NCBI GenBank assembly: GCA_963776675.1
Contig: CAVZNR010000043.1
Coordinates: forward strand, 35,180 to 99,179
DNA: 64,000 nt
Reading direction: 5' to 3'
Origin: Hyphomicrobium_A sp963776675
Lineage (GTDB): Bacteria; Pseudomonadota; Alphaproteobacteria; Rhizobiales; Hyphomicrobiaceae
This document shows, piece by piece, positions 1 to 8,725 of this stretch. Below the pieces are notes generated by a model. The model was not told where the DNA came from and searched no databases. It was given only the letters and a program-made list of their open reading frames with translations. The first letter of the stretch is position 1. Each line of letters opens with the position of its first letter. Made by a program: the position numbers and the translations under genes.

Positions 1-109
1 TGAGGCGCGTTCGCGCCGCCACCCCAGTCCCCGCAAGACCCGGGTTGTGGATGCAGGTGGTTCCCGCCGATACTTCGGCCGGCGTGCCGTCAGCGGGAGC
101 GCGCCGACC

Positions 110-919
110 CTACTCCACCACCTTCTCCCTATTCCGCACCGTCTCCCAACCGCGCACGCTTTCCAGCCCGTCGACACCCTTCAGGTTCACGCCGTAGAGG
201 TCGACGCCTGTAAAGTCGGCGCCGGCAACCTTGGCGCCCTTCAAGGTTGCGCGAGAGAGATCGGCGCCGCTCAGATTGGCGCCCTCCAGATCGGCGCCCG
301 ACAAGTTCGCGAACACCAGGTTGACGCGCGACAGGTCGGCGCGACGCAGATCGGCGCCGGCCAGGTTGGCGCCCGACAGGTCCGTATGCTGCGGCGTCTT
401 TAACTCATTGCCCTCCGGCGGGGGACCGAGCTGCGCACTCGACAGGTTCGCCCCGCTCAGGTTCGCGCGGCTCAAGTTCGCCATGATACGCGCGCCCGAC
501 ATGTTGGCGCCGGCGAGGCTCGGCGCGTCGTGGGCGGGTGCGGCCATGTTGAGGATGCCGACGGCGTGATAGAGCGTGGCGCCGGACAGATCGGCGTGCT
601 CGAGGTTGGTGCGCTTCAATTGGGTGCGATCCAGATGCGCGCCGGCGAGGTTGGCGTACGACAGGTTGGCGTCGGAGAGGTTGGCGCCCAGCAGGTTGGC
701 GCCGGAGAGGTTCGCCCGCTTGAAGTCGAGCGTGCTGAGGTCGAGATAGCGCAAGTCCTTGCCGGACAGATCGGGAGCGCTGCCGGGCGGCGCCTTGAAC
801 AGCATCACCACGATATCGCGCAGGGACATGTCGGCGGCGCCCGCGCCCAGCGCCGCGACGCACAGTGCGGCCGCCGACGCGGCGCAGAGCCTGAGCACAG
901 CTGTCGCGCGCAGCGCCAT
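110..919 (-). CDS. Secreted pentapeptide-repeat protein
   Basis: Predicted 269-residue exported protein. A signal peptide is visible at residues 1-29 (MALRATAVLRL, then an Ala-rich core). From about residue 50 to 245 it consists of A(D/N)LxX pentapeptides (for example ANLSGANLLGANLSDANL), which form a right-handed quadrilateral beta helix in known members. Two non-repeat insertions interrupt the helix, one around YHAVGILNMAAP and one around PPPEGNELKTPQ. The start at 919 is chosen over upstream ATG/GTG codons because an AAGGGAG Shine-Dalgarno lies just before it and it begins the signal peptide. The secreted protein at 1010-1429 lies 90 bp upstream on the same strand, so an operon is likely. 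No enzymatic function can be assigned. Confidence 0.85.
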   Translation of the reverse strand: MALRATAVLRLCAASAAALCVAALGAGAADMSLRDIVVMLFKAPPGSAPDLSGKDLRYLDLSTLDFKRANLSGANLLGANLSDANLSYANLAGAHLDRTQLKRTNLEHADLSGATLYHAVGILNMAAPAHDAPSLAGANMSGARIMANLSRANLSGANLSSAQLGPPPEGNELKTPQHTDLSGANLAGADLRRADLSRVNLVFANLSGADLEGANLSGADLSRATLKGAKVAGADFTGVDLYGVNLKGVDGLESVRGWETVRNREKVVE

Positions 920-1009
920 CTCGCTCCCTTCGATGCTTTCGCCGATCATGCGCCCGCCGGCCGCAAAGACCAAGTCCGCGGGGCTGCTCGCCATACGATC
1001 CCGCGCGCC

Positions 1010-1429
1010 CTAGTCGATCTCCGGATCCTCGTTGAAGGCGGCGCAATTGGCGTTGCCGCCGAAACGGTTGTCGAAATCCACGGTGCCGCCGCCGAGCGGA
1101 ATGTGCGTCGGCGGCAGCCCGCGCGTGAACTGGTCGACGACCAGCGTCTTGCCGCCGTCCGCGAGGCTGACGCGGACCCACTCCAGCACCTTGCCCTTGC
1201 CGATCCCGGTGAGGTCGAGCGTGTAGGCGCCGATCACCGGCTTTTCGAGCTGGACGTTGTCGGCGCCGCGCCCGCCGACGATCGATTCCGGCAGGTAGAG
1301 CTCCATGCTGGCGTCGGAGCCGATGCACACGAGCACGCGGCGCATCGGCTGATCTGCGGCCGCGGCCGGCACGGCGGCAGCGAGCACCAGGGCGAGAGCG
1401 GCGACAGACGAGGCGGACCTGGGCAGCAT
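1010..1429 (-). CDS. Hypothetical secreted protein
   Basis: 139-residue protein with a clear signal peptide (MLPRSASSVAALALVLAAAV, cleavage near AAAADQ). The mature part looks beta-rich and has two cysteines (VLVCIGS and NANCAAF) that could form a disulfide. The start at 1429 is preferred because AGGGAG lies upstream and the longer in-frame N-terminus is not signal-like. It is probably the first gene of a two-gene unit with the pentapeptide-repeat protein. I do not recognise the family. Confidence 0.7.
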   Translation of the reverse strand: MLPRSASSVAALALVLAAAVPAAAADQPMRRVLVCIGSDASMELYLPESIVGGRGADNVQLEKPVIGAYTLDLTGIGKGKVLEWVRVSLADGGKTLVVDQFTRGLPPTHIPLGGGTVDFDNRFGGNANCAAFNEDPEID

Positions 1430-1609
1430 CGGGTCACTCCCTATGAGGCATGCGAAACGCGGGCGCCCTTCTATCACGTGTTGTGACAGCCACATATCCG
1501 CGCGCGCGTCCCGCATCGGGTCGAAGGGCAAGACCCTGTTCCCCAGGGAACACCATGGCGCGTGCGATCCTGCTAATCTGATGCTCTGATAGCTGATGAT
1601 CGGAGCATT

Positions 1610-3098
1610 ATGCGCCTTGCATTCCTAGTGCTGCTGGCCGCGCTTTGCGCGCGCGGCGCTCCCGCCGTTGCGGCTCCCGGCGACGACATCGGCGCCACCG
1701 TGCGCATCGTCAACCTGGTCACCGGCGAGTACGAGAAGGACAAGCGTGATCTCGCCAAGGGCGATGCCGTGCGCCAGGACGAGGTGATCGAGGTCGGCGA
1801 CGACGGCATCGGCGAGATCCGCCTGCGCGACGACACCGAGCTGGCGCTCGGCCCCGGCGCCCGCCTCAAGCTCGACCAGTTCGTCTACAATCCCGACATC
1901 TCCGGCGGCGCCATCGTGCTCGACCTGGTGCAGGGCGCCTTCCGCTTCATCACCGGCATCGCCGCCAAGCCGGCCTACGTCATCCGCACGCCCACCGCCT
2001 CCATCACCGTGCGCGGCACCATCTTCGACGTCTACGTGCAGGCGAGCGGCGTCTCGTGGCTGTTGCTGCTCGAAGGCGCCATCGAGGTCTGCAGCGAGCC
2101 CGATCGCTGCAACGAGCTCGACGAGCCGGGCAAGCTCATGCGCATCACGCCCGACGGCGTGGTCAGCGACCCCTCCAAATGGGGCGACCTGCCGACCGGC
2201 GATCTGCCGTTCAAGACGGCCTTTCCGTTTGTCGTGACGCCGCCCGAGGTCGATCCCGAGCCCGTGTTCACCGCCGACGAGATCGTCGACGGCACGCTGC
2301 CCGACGGCCCCGTCTACGAGGACGAGGACGACGGACGACGTCACCGTCGACGATGACGACGACACCGGACCCGAGCCGCCCGATAGAGGCCCGCCGCTCC
2401 ACTGCTGGGATGGCTGGAAGCAGGTGCCGCGCGGCTGGCACCAGGACGGCTGGCGCGTGAAGCATCGCCGCCGCGGCGACCGCACGATCCGCTGCGCCCA
2501 TCGCGTCTTCGAGGAGCCGCCCGGCATCTCGATCCCGCTCCCGCCCCAGTGCAGCGGCGGCAAGACCATTTTGCTCAAGACGCTGCCCCCGCGCTGGCGC
2601 TGCGTCTGCCCCGGCAATAAGAAGCGCCACCGCGTCGGCCCGCACGCCTTCGTATGCAAGGGCCATGGCGGCGGCGGCGGTGGTGGCGGCCACAACCCCA
2701 AGAAGGAGTGCCACAAGAAGGGCTGGTTCTGGGTCGGCGGCGTGTGCATCCCCAAGATCGGCAAGTGCAAGAAGGGCTATGTCGGCAAATGGCCCAACTG
2801 CAAGAAGCTCGACGAGCCGCCGCACAAGAAGTGCAAACCCGGCTACGTCGGCAAGTGGCCGAAGTGCAAGAAGCTGGGCTTTGAGCCGAAGAAGTGCAAG
2901 CAGGGCTACGTCGGCAAATGGCCCAACTGCAAGAAGCTCGGCTTCAAGCCGAAGAAGCACTGCAAGCCCGGATACGTGGGCCAATGGCCCAACTGCCACA
3001 AGCTCGGACTGAAGAAAAAACAGCAGCAGCAGAAGAAGCAGAACAAGACGATCAACGACCTGAAGAAGGCGTTCGACAAGCTCAAGAAGAAGGATTGA
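1610..3098 (+). CDS. FecR-domain secreted protein with Cys-rich C-terminal repeats (frameshifted as sequenced)
   Basis: The first frame (1610-2356) encodes a signal peptide and a FecR-like domain: a beta-sandwich pattern around EIRLRDDTELALGPGARLKL, then PTASITVRGTIFDVYV. Such domains occur in secreted, non-sigma-regulatory proteins. After an acidic linker the frame ends at a TGA at 2354. The +1 frame continues at once with an acidic stretch, a CW-x-GW...RTIRCAHR module, a Gly-rich run, four C-x-x-GYVG-x-WP-x-C repeats and a Lys-rich helix ending at 3098. Removing one G at 2333-2334 joins them into about 495 residues with DDDVTVDDDDD across the join. The 3' frame has no ATG start and only a GTG at 2424, so a separate gene is unlikely. 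The tail closely resembles the end of the giant protein at 54.5-58.5 kb. Confidence 0.75.
2766..2996 (+). repeat. Four tandem C-x2-GYVG-x-WP-x-C repeats inside the FecR protein
   Basis: Four copies of a 12-residue unit start at 2766, 2832, 2895 and 2961 (spacing 66, 63 and 66 bp), separated by short Lys-rich linkers ending in KKL. The core is CKKGYVGKWPNC with substitutions at positions 2, 3 and 9-11. Each copy has two cysteines and could be a small disulfide-closed loop. Related units occur in the subtilase at 51264-51590 and in the giant protein near 58.2-58.4 kb. Confidence 0.85.
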
Positions 3099-3130
3099 GC
3101 TGGCTCTGCTTCATCAGAGGGAAGCGGCAC

Positions 3131-3262
3131 GTGAAACTCGGCCGGTTCCTGATGCTCGTCGTCGCCATTGCCGTCGTGATGGTCGGAGTCGCCTATGTGC
3201 TTCAGTGGCCGTTCTTCTACGCTGTCTGCATCTACGGCGCCTCTACAGGCACTCCGTGCTGA
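3131..3262 (+). CDS. Small single-pass membrane protein (43 aa)
   Basis: A GTG at 3131, preceded by GAGGGAAG at 7-8 bases, opens a 43-codon frame. The product begins with two basic residues (VKLGR), has one strongly hydrophobic segment (FLMLVVAIAVVMVGVAYVL) and ends in a short tail with two cysteines (AVCIYGASTGTPC). It lies 32 bp after the FecR-type gene on the same strand. The positive-inside charge and ribosome-binding site support it, but it is short and I do not recognise it. Confidence 0.4.
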   Translation: MKLGRFLMLVVAIAVVMVGVAYVLQWPFFYAVCIYGASTGTPC

Positions 3263-3760
3263 GCGGCGTCCTGCGAAAGAGGGAACACAAAAAACTAATC
3301 CCCGCGCCTCGCGCCTCCCCCATACTGCCCTCACCCCTGTCCACATGGGACGCACAGCTGAGCGGCTTTGCGGGGCGGGGGCGGTGACCCGGATGAGGCA
3401 GCGTCCGTACCGTCGCGGGCGTTTGACGCGAGGTAGCTCACCTCGGATTCCGGGGCCGCGGATCGAGGCTGTGCAGGCGTGGCAACACACTGCACGGACG
3501 CCCGTCGCGCAGCGGCGCTCCTATGTTTCGGAGCGCAGCAGCTCTAGGTCCTGGACGCGAGAGGCTCTGCCGAAGGAGCGAGAGCCGGACCGATGAGCCC
3601 GCTGACGATGTGACCGCACCCTCGGCACGGCAGCAACCGGCGCGGGCGCTGAAGGGCTGCCCCATTTGTTGCAACAGGATCGCAGTGCTTCGGCGCCCGC
3701 GCTCCCTTTCTTTCGCAAACCCTCGGGGCTGACGCCCGCGAGGCTAAAGGTGCACACCCA
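3263..3760. other. Non-coding stretch
   Basis: About 500 bp with no gene I can support. Open frames exist on both strands, but they have no recognisable domain, signal peptide or ribosome-binding site. The composition resembles low-information, GC-rich repeat DNA, and it runs directly into the inverted-repeat element that follows. Confidence 0.5.
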
Positions 3761-3900
3761 ACGTGTCATCCTCGGATTTATTCCGAGGACCCACGGCTCA
3801 ACAAGCTCAGGTTTGGATCAGTTGGGCAACGAGCGCCACGATTTCCCTGCGCCGGAGCAAGCCGAGCGTTGGGTCCTCGGGACAAGCCCGAGGATGACGT
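3761..3900. repeat. Inverted-repeat element, about 140 bp
   Basis: The left arm at 3761-3793 and right arm at 3870-3900 are near-perfect reverse complements (left ACGTGTCATCCTCGG, right CCCGAGGATGACGT). Each arm is itself a small palindrome (CCTCGGATTTATTCCGAGG; CCTCGGGACAAGCCCGAGG). Elements with CCTCGGG-ACAAG-CCCGAGGATGAC arms are, to my knowledge, widely dispersed between genes in Hyphomicrobiales. It lies just past the stop of the NmrA-like gene and could act as a transcript-end hairpin. No transposase is present. Confidence 0.7.
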
Positions 3901-3929
3901 TGAATTATGGAAGCGCGGGATGGGCCGCC

Positions 3930-4802
3930 TCACGCGCCCTTGGCGAACTCGTCGATGGTGATGGTGGGCGCGCCCAGGTCGCGCCAGGTGTCCTCGGCCT
4001 TGAACACCTCCGGATAGCGCAAGACCGTGCGCAGGATGCGGGCATTAAAGCGCATCGAGGTGGAGAACAGGCCGGCGAGCCGCAACAGGATGAGCGGCAG
4101 CGTGACGACGCGCATCTTCACGCCGTTGCCTTGCGCATAGCGGCGCGCCGCCTCCTCGTAGGTGACGAGCTCGGGCCCCTGCAGCACGTAATCGCGGCCC
4201 GCGGTCTCGGGCAACTGGAACGCGCGCGCCACCTGGGCGCCGAGATCGCGCCCGGCGATCCAGTAGTTGGGATGGCGCGAGGCGCCCGCCAGCACCAGCG
4301 CGCGGCCCATTTTGTGGCGCTGCGGCAGCGTCTCCATGACGTTGGAGGCATAGAACACCGTCGTCGGGATGCCGCTCGCCTTGAGGCGCTGCACCGCGCT
4401 GCGCCACACGTCGAGCACCCACCACTTGCCGTCGTCGCTGTCGATGACCAGCGCCGACAGGTAGCCGATGCGCGTGATGCCGGCGGCGCGCGCCGCATTC
4501 ACGATGTGGTCGAGGCCCTGCGCCTCGGTGTGGAAGTCGCGTTTGCGCTCGTGCGGCTGGATCGAAAGGCTGAGGTAGAGGGCGTCGTGTCCGGCGAGCC
4601 CGCGGCGCAGGCTGTCGGCGTCGCTGACGTCGGCATGCACCAGCGCCACCTCCGGCGGCACCGAGCGGCGCGCGGCCGTGATGTTGCGTACGAGCGCGGT
4701 GACCTCGAAGCCCGCCGCGACCAGCGCGCGCGTCACCGGCTGCCCCAGCATGCCGGTGGCGCCGATGACGGCGATTTTGCGAACGCCCCCCTTGTCGCTC
4801 AT
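3930..4802 (-). CDS. NmrA-like NAD(P)-binding family protein
   Basis: 290-residue cytoplasmic Rossmann-fold protein of the atypical short-chain dehydrogenase (NmrA/SDR_a) type. The nucleotide-binding loop GATGMLGQPV is at about residues 14-23. The chain then follows the NmrA pattern (HADVSDADSLRRGLAG, a YLSALVID strand and a substrate-side C-terminal region). Such proteins act as NAD(P)H-dependent epimerases/reductases or redox sensors, and the substrate is unknown. The start at 4802 lies in an ATGA overlap with the stop of the upstream FAD oxidoreductase (4799), so the two are translationally coupled. Confidence 0.82.
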   Translation of the reverse strand: MSDKGGVRKIAVIGATGMLGQPVTRALVAAGFEVTALVRNITAARRSVPPEVALVHADVSDADSLRRGLAGHDALYLSLSIQPHERKRDFHTEAQGLDHIVNAARAAGITRIGYLSALVIDSDDGKWWVLDVWRSAVQRLKASGIPTTVFYASNVMETLPQRHKMGRALVLAGASRHPNYWIAGRDLGAQVARAFQLPETAGRDYVLQGPELVTYEEAARRYAQGNGVKMRVVTLPLILLRLAGLFSTSMRFNARILRTVLRYPEVFKAEDTWRDLGAPTITIDEFAKGA

Positions 4803-6148
4803 GACGGCTCCTCGGCTCCGCGATCGCACCACCAGTCGTCGAGCGCCATGGCGGTGGTGACGGCCTTGGTGCCGATCCAGCGGAACGGCTCGGGCGGCAG
4901 CGGGAACGAGCGGCGGTTGACGAACCACAGATCCGTCAGCTGCGTGCGGCGGCCCAGCACCAGGTCGGCGAGGATGCGCCCGTTCTGGTGCGTCATGGCC
5001 ACGCCGTGCCCGGTGCAGCCGATGGAATAGAACGCAGCCCCGCCGAACGCCGTGCCGATCTGCGGGGTGGAGTCGGAGGTGACCGAGAAAGCCCCGCCCC
5101 AGCGGTGCGTGATACGAATGTCGGCGAGTATGGGAAACGTCTCGCCGATGAAGCGCTCCAGATGCGCCCACGCCTTGGGCGAGGCGTCGTGGTCCATGCC
5201 GGAGCCGAAGGGGATGCAGCCGGGGCCACCGCCGGCGAGGATGCGGTTGTCGGGCGTGAGACGGAAGAAGTGCATGAAATTGCGCCCGTCCTCGATGCCC
5301 TCGCGCCCCGCCCAGCCGATCGCCTCGCGCTGCGTGGCGCGCAGCGGCTCGGTGACGACGATGTAGGCAAAGGCCGGCAGCTGCTTGGAGCGCAGGCCGG
5401 GAATGAGATGGGTGTAGCCGTTGGTGGCGAACACGACCTTTTCGGCCTCGAGCGTGCCGCCGGGGGTGACAAGCCGGAAGCGGCCGCCGTCGCGCTGCAC
5501 AGCCTCGACTCGCGTCTCCTCATAGAGCCGCGCGCCTTTGGTGATGGCGAGCCCGCGCAGGGCCTCGACCCACTTGACCGGGTTGATGAGGCCGCAGCCG
5601 GGCTCGTACAGCGCGCCGCGGAACGTCGGAGATTTGACACGTTGCGCCACCGCGTCGGCCGCGAGCCATTCGAGGCCGGTGATGCCGAGGGCATCGAACG
5701 CGTCGAGCTCCTTGCGGATGCGCGTTTCGTAGGTGGGCGTGGTCGCCACCTTGAGGAATCCCGAGCGCTCGAAGTCGCAGTCGAGCTTGTGCTCCGCGAT
5801 CGTGGCTTCGAGCGCGTCGATGGCGCCTTCCATGTAGGCGTGCGCCGCGCGCACGCAGTCGTCGCCGTGGCTTGCGCGCATGGCCGCCAGCGAGGAGCCG
5901 AACAAGGTCATGACGAAGCCGGCGTTGCGGCCGCTGGCGCCGAAGCCGCAGGATTCGGCTTCGAGGATGGCGACGTCGAGCGAAGGATCCGCGCACTTGA
6001 GGTGATAGGCGGTGGCAAGGCCGGTGTAGCCGGCACCGATGACGGCGACATCGGCGGTGCGGTCGCCGGCAAGCGGCGGCGCCGGCGCAATGAGCCGGCT
6101 CCCCGCTTTCCAGAAGTTGCCGCCAGCCGTACGCGCGTCAGCGCTCAT
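4799..6148 (-). CDS. FAD-dependent oxidoreductase (DAO family, PuuB/OrdL-like)
   Basis: 449 residues. The N-terminal dinucleotide-binding motif is VIGAGYTGLATAYHL, followed by an acidic residue that binds FAD ribose (AILEAES). CGFGASGRNAGF is typical of the gamma-glutamylputrescine oxidase-like branch of the D-amino-acid oxidase family. The C-terminal GCTGHGVAMTHQNGRILADL closes the FAD site. Members oxidise amines or N-methyl amino acids with O2, giving an imine and H2O2; the substrate cannot be read from sequence. The ATG at 6148 is preferred over an in-frame TTG 21 bases upstream. It is the first gene of a coupled pair with the NmrA-like protein. Confidence 0.85.
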   Translation of the reverse strand: MSADARTAGGNFWKAGSRLIAPAPPLAGDRTADVAVIGAGYTGLATAYHLKCADPSLDVAILEAESCGFGASGRNAGFVMTLFGSSLAAMRASHGDDCVRAAHAYMEGAIDALEATIAEHKLDCDFERSGFLKVATTPTYETRIRKELDAFDALGITGLEWLAADAVAQRVKSPTFRGALYEPGCGLINPVKWVEALRGLAITKGARLYEETRVEAVQRDGGRFRLVTPGGTLEAEKVVFATNGYTHLIPGLRSKQLPAFAYIVVTEPLRATQREAIGWAGREGIEDGRNFMHFFRLTPDNRILAGGGPGCIPFGSGMDHDASPKAWAHLERFIGETFPILADIRITHRWGGAFSVTSDSTPQIGTAFGGAAFYSIGCTGHGVAMTHQNGRILADLVLGRRTQLTDLWFVNRRSFPLPPEPFRWIGTKAVTTAMALDDWWCDRGAEEPS

Positions 6149-6304
6149 CCCGTCACCCGAGCGGTGCAAGAAACGATGTTGGGAAGTTCCAAAGTAAGAC
6201 CAATCCTAGCACGGAGCTATTGCGGCGAGCGACAGCCCTCTGGATTGGCTAACGGCGCCCCCACAAGGGCGGCGCCGTTACTGGATCGAGGCGTGCTGCT
6301 TTCC

Positions 6305-7189
6305 TTAAGCGGCCAGCGGCAGGGCCGGGGCGGCGACGTTGGCCGCCTTGGCGGCCAGGTCGCTGACGATGGAGTCGAGGAACGCGCGAGCCTTCTCGAC
6401 CACCACGTGGCGCTGCTTGTCGAGGGTGACCATGTGGTAGCTGTCCTCCAGCACCACCATGTCGACGCCGCCGGTCAGAGTGTCCTGCAGGAACGTCGCA
6501 TTGTCGAGGGCGGCGTAGTCGTCCTGGCGCGAGTGCACGATCAGGGTGCGCTGGCGAACGCGGGGCAGGATGTTGATCGCGGCCTTGACCATGCGGCGGT
6601 GCTCCAGAACCATCGTGGCGGGCACGCCAGACTTGCCGTAGTCGGGCGAGCTCTCGAGAGCATGCTTCACGAACTGGCGCACGCGCGGGCACTTGATGCC
6701 GAGCAACTCCGCGTCGGGGAAGGTCATCATCTTGGCGATGCGGCGGCTGTGGCACAGGTTGAACAGACGCATGGTCCAGGGCATCGCCCAGCCGTTGATC
6801 CAAAGGGTCGGCGAGAACAGCGCCACGCCCTGAACCTTATCGGGCTGGCGGGCTGCGAGATGCATGCCGAGGATGGCGCCCATGCACAGGCCGCCGACGA
6901 TCACCGTGTCGCACTCCTTGCGCAGCTCGACGAGAGCGGCGCGGGCGCTGCGGTACCAGTCCTGCCACTTGGTGTCGCCGTCGGAGTTGGTGCCGTGGCC
7001 GGCGAGCTGGGGGGTGTGAACCGTATAGCCGGCCTTGTTGAGGCCCATGGCCACGAAGCGAACCTCGGCGGGCGTGCCGCCCAGGCCGTGCAGCAGGAGA
7101 ACGCCGACCTTGCCACCCTGGAAGCGGATGGTCTGGTCCTTGGCGGGGGCGTTCAGCGTCTCTACGTTGGTCTGGTTGGCGGCGGTCAT
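6305..7189 (-). CDS. Alpha/beta hydrolase, Est30-like carboxylesterase family
   Basis: 294-residue alpha/beta-hydrolase. The oxyanion region is VLLLHGLGGTP. The nucleophile elbow is GGLCMGA, with Cys where carboxylesterases usually have Ser. The acid is probably in HSRQDDYAALD and the histidine in DSYHMVTLD, the Est30/monoglyceride-lipase arrangement. The start at 7189 follows GAGAGGA. About 155 bp separate it from the FAD oxidoreductase on the same strand. It could be a thioesterase- or dienelactone-hydrolase-like enzyme rather than a serine esterase. Confidence 0.8.
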   Translation of the reverse strand: MTAANQTNVETLNAPAKDQTIRFQGGKVGVLLLHGLGGTPAEVRFVAMGLNKAGYTVHTPQLAGHGTNSDGDTKWQDWYRSARAALVELRKECDTVIVGGLCMGAILGMHLAARQPDKVQGVALFSPTLWINGWAMPWTMRLFNLCHSRRIAKMMTFPDAELLGIKCPRVRQFVKHALESSPDYGKSGVPATMVLEHRRMVKAAINILPRVRQRTLIVHSRQDDYAALDNATFLQDTLTGGVDMVVLEDSYHMVTLDKQRHVVVEKARAFLDSIVSDLAAKAANVAAPALPLAA

Positions 7190-7503
7190 TGGTCTGTCCT
7201 CTCTCGATCCTTGAGTTGGACAGTAGGGGGCGACGCCGAGGGCCGCTGTTCCGCCAGGCACAGGTCCGATAAAAGTTACAAATTACTGATTTTGCTTGTT
7301 TATTTCTGGCCCGTGGCGGGCAAAATTGTCCCCGGGGGCGCCACCCCCGTTACGATTGGCGCCTCGGGGTCCCCAACCCTGGTCCGCGGACGGGCCGACG
7401 CGAGGGCCGAAACGCCGCCCGGCCCGCAACCCTGAAGGGGTGCAGGCCGGCGATCTCAGTGCCGATGGGGCGCCGTTGCCGGGACCAGCCCCGAGCTGCC
7501 GGC

Positions 7504-7668
7504 CTAGCCGGCGAGATTGGGAGCCGATACCGCGATCTTGGCGTGCGCGGCCCAGATCAGGCGCTTGATGATGTCGCTGCGCGAAGGAACATTGGGGTGG
7601 GCGCGGCGCAGGTCGTCGAGCTGCTTGAGCGTGTCGGTATCGAGACCGACCGAGACGATATGGTCCAT
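7504..7668 (-). CDS. Small ribbon-helix-helix-like protein
   Basis: 54 residues starting MDHIVSVGLDTDTLKQL. A short beta strand with alternating hydrophobics is followed by two helices (TLKQLDDLRRAHP, then SRSDIIKRLIWAAHAK), the pattern of ribbon-helix-helix DNA-binding proteins or CopG-type antitoxins. The ATG at 7668 has AAGGATC upstream. No toxin-like gene adjoins it, so a solitary regulator is more likely than a toxin-antitoxin pair. Confidence 0.55.
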   Translation of the reverse strand: MDHIVSVGLDTDTLKQLDDLRRAHPNVPSRSDIIKRLIWAAHAKIAVSAPNLAG

Positions 7669-7748
7669 GGGAGTGATCCTTTCCGTTCCGTCCTTGAGCA
7701 AAGCGCCCCTTCCATGACGGCTTTCGAAAAGATCCGCTGTTCCGCGGG

Positions 7749-8636
7749 TTACGCCGGTACCGCGCCCCTAAGCAGCTGCAGGAAGAGCTGGCCGGTGTGG
7801 GAGGCAAGCGGCGGGTTGATCGCCGCGATAACCGCAAGGACGACCAGAACGCCCACGGCCACCGATTGCAGGGCTCGGCGTGCCCGGCTCTCCGGCTTGG
7901 CGGAAGCGACCGTGCGGGCACTTGCCAGCGCGCCGATCTCGACAGCGTGGGCCTCTTGGGCCCGCGCGATGCCAGCGACGATGCGCGCCTGGAGGATGCC
8001 GGCGGCAAGTCCGGTCAGCGTGCCGATCACCAAGAGGCTCGCGGTGTCGTAGACCGCACCCTCCGCGACCTCTTCGCCCGCGTAGCCGCAGATCACGCTG
8101 ATGAGCAGCAGCCCGAAGGCGCCAGTCACCAGAAGAGCGGCACCGAGAGCGGAGGCGTGCTGCGGCCAAGCAAAGGCGCGACTGCGCCGATAGGTGAAAT
8201 ACTGCACGTAGGGAATGACGACCAGATTGAGGATCGGCACCACCATGAAGAGCGCCGAGTAGGGAGCGCGCATCCGGCGCCCGCTGAAGAAGTTGATGTT
8301 GCGGATGGCGCGGTAGAAAAAGAAAAGGATGCCCCCGATCGTGGCCCAAAGGCTCGCAACCAAGACAATCACGACGACAAGCAATGGCGTGGGGCCAAGC
8401 AGATCGGATTGCCAGTCGTTCTTCTGCAGATGCTCGAGGTACGGTTTGCCGATCACCGAGATCCCGATCAACGCCTCGAGCACTGGGGAGGCCGCAGCGA
8501 GCGATCGGAAGCTGTTCTGCCTGGCGGACAGCGCCCCGTCCGTGAAGAGCGGCCGGCCGGTCAGCAGCAGGATGAGAACACCCGCCGCGAGCAATATCAG
8601 CGGCAGGTAGCGTGCAATGATGACTCCCACGCGCAA
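7749..8636 (-). CDS. Multi-pass membrane protein (DUF4328-like)
   Basis: 295 residues with about six hydrophobic segments: LPLILLAAGVLILLL near the N-terminus, LLVVVIVLVASLWATIGGIL, a pair around ALFMVVPILNLVVIPYVQYF, AALLVTGAFGLLLISVICG, LLVIGTLTGLAAGIL and a C-terminal VGVLVVLAVIAAI. The FFYRAIRNINFF and VVPILNLVVIPY segments recall DUF4328 proteins. The function of that family is unknown. The gene has no overlapping partner. Confidence 0.6.
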   Translation of the reverse strand: MRVGVIIARYLPLILLAAGVLILLLTGRPLFTDGALSARQNSFRSLAAASPVLEALIGISVIGKPYLEHLQKNDWQSDLLGPTPLLVVVIVLVASLWATIGGILFFFYRAIRNINFFSGRRMRAPYSALFMVVPILNLVVIPYVQYFTYRRSRAFAWPQHASALGAALLVTGAFGLLLISVICGYAGEEVAEGAVYDTASLLVIGTLTGLAAGILQARIVAGIARAQEAHAVEIGALASARTVASAKPESRARRALQSVAVGVLVVLAVIAAINPPLASHTGQLFLQLLRGAVPA

Positions 8637-8725
8637 GCCCCGTCGTTCAGAACACCCATGAACCTACCCGCTCGTGCGAACGTAGGCTTGGGCAAGCGCG
8701 CCGTCCACGGCGATGATGGTGGCGC

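Noticed and set aside
110..800. Direct repeats resembling a CRISPR or minisatellite
   Set aside because: The repeat follows the five-residue coding periodicity of a pentapeptide-repeat protein.
2320..2360. Programmed +1 frameshifting in the FecR gene
   Set aside because: No slippery codon with a stop or stimulatory structure is evident, and similar single-base breaks occur in many other genes of the window.
4988..7435. An 815-codon open frame on the + strand
   Set aside because: It is antisense to the FAD oxidoreductase and esterase genes, has biased Arg/Ala/Gly/Val composition and no domain. It is a shadow frame caused by high GC.
7504..7668. A toxin-antitoxin pair at the ribbon-helix-helix protein
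   Set aside because: Neither neighbour is toxin-like; they are an esterase and a multi-pass membrane protein.
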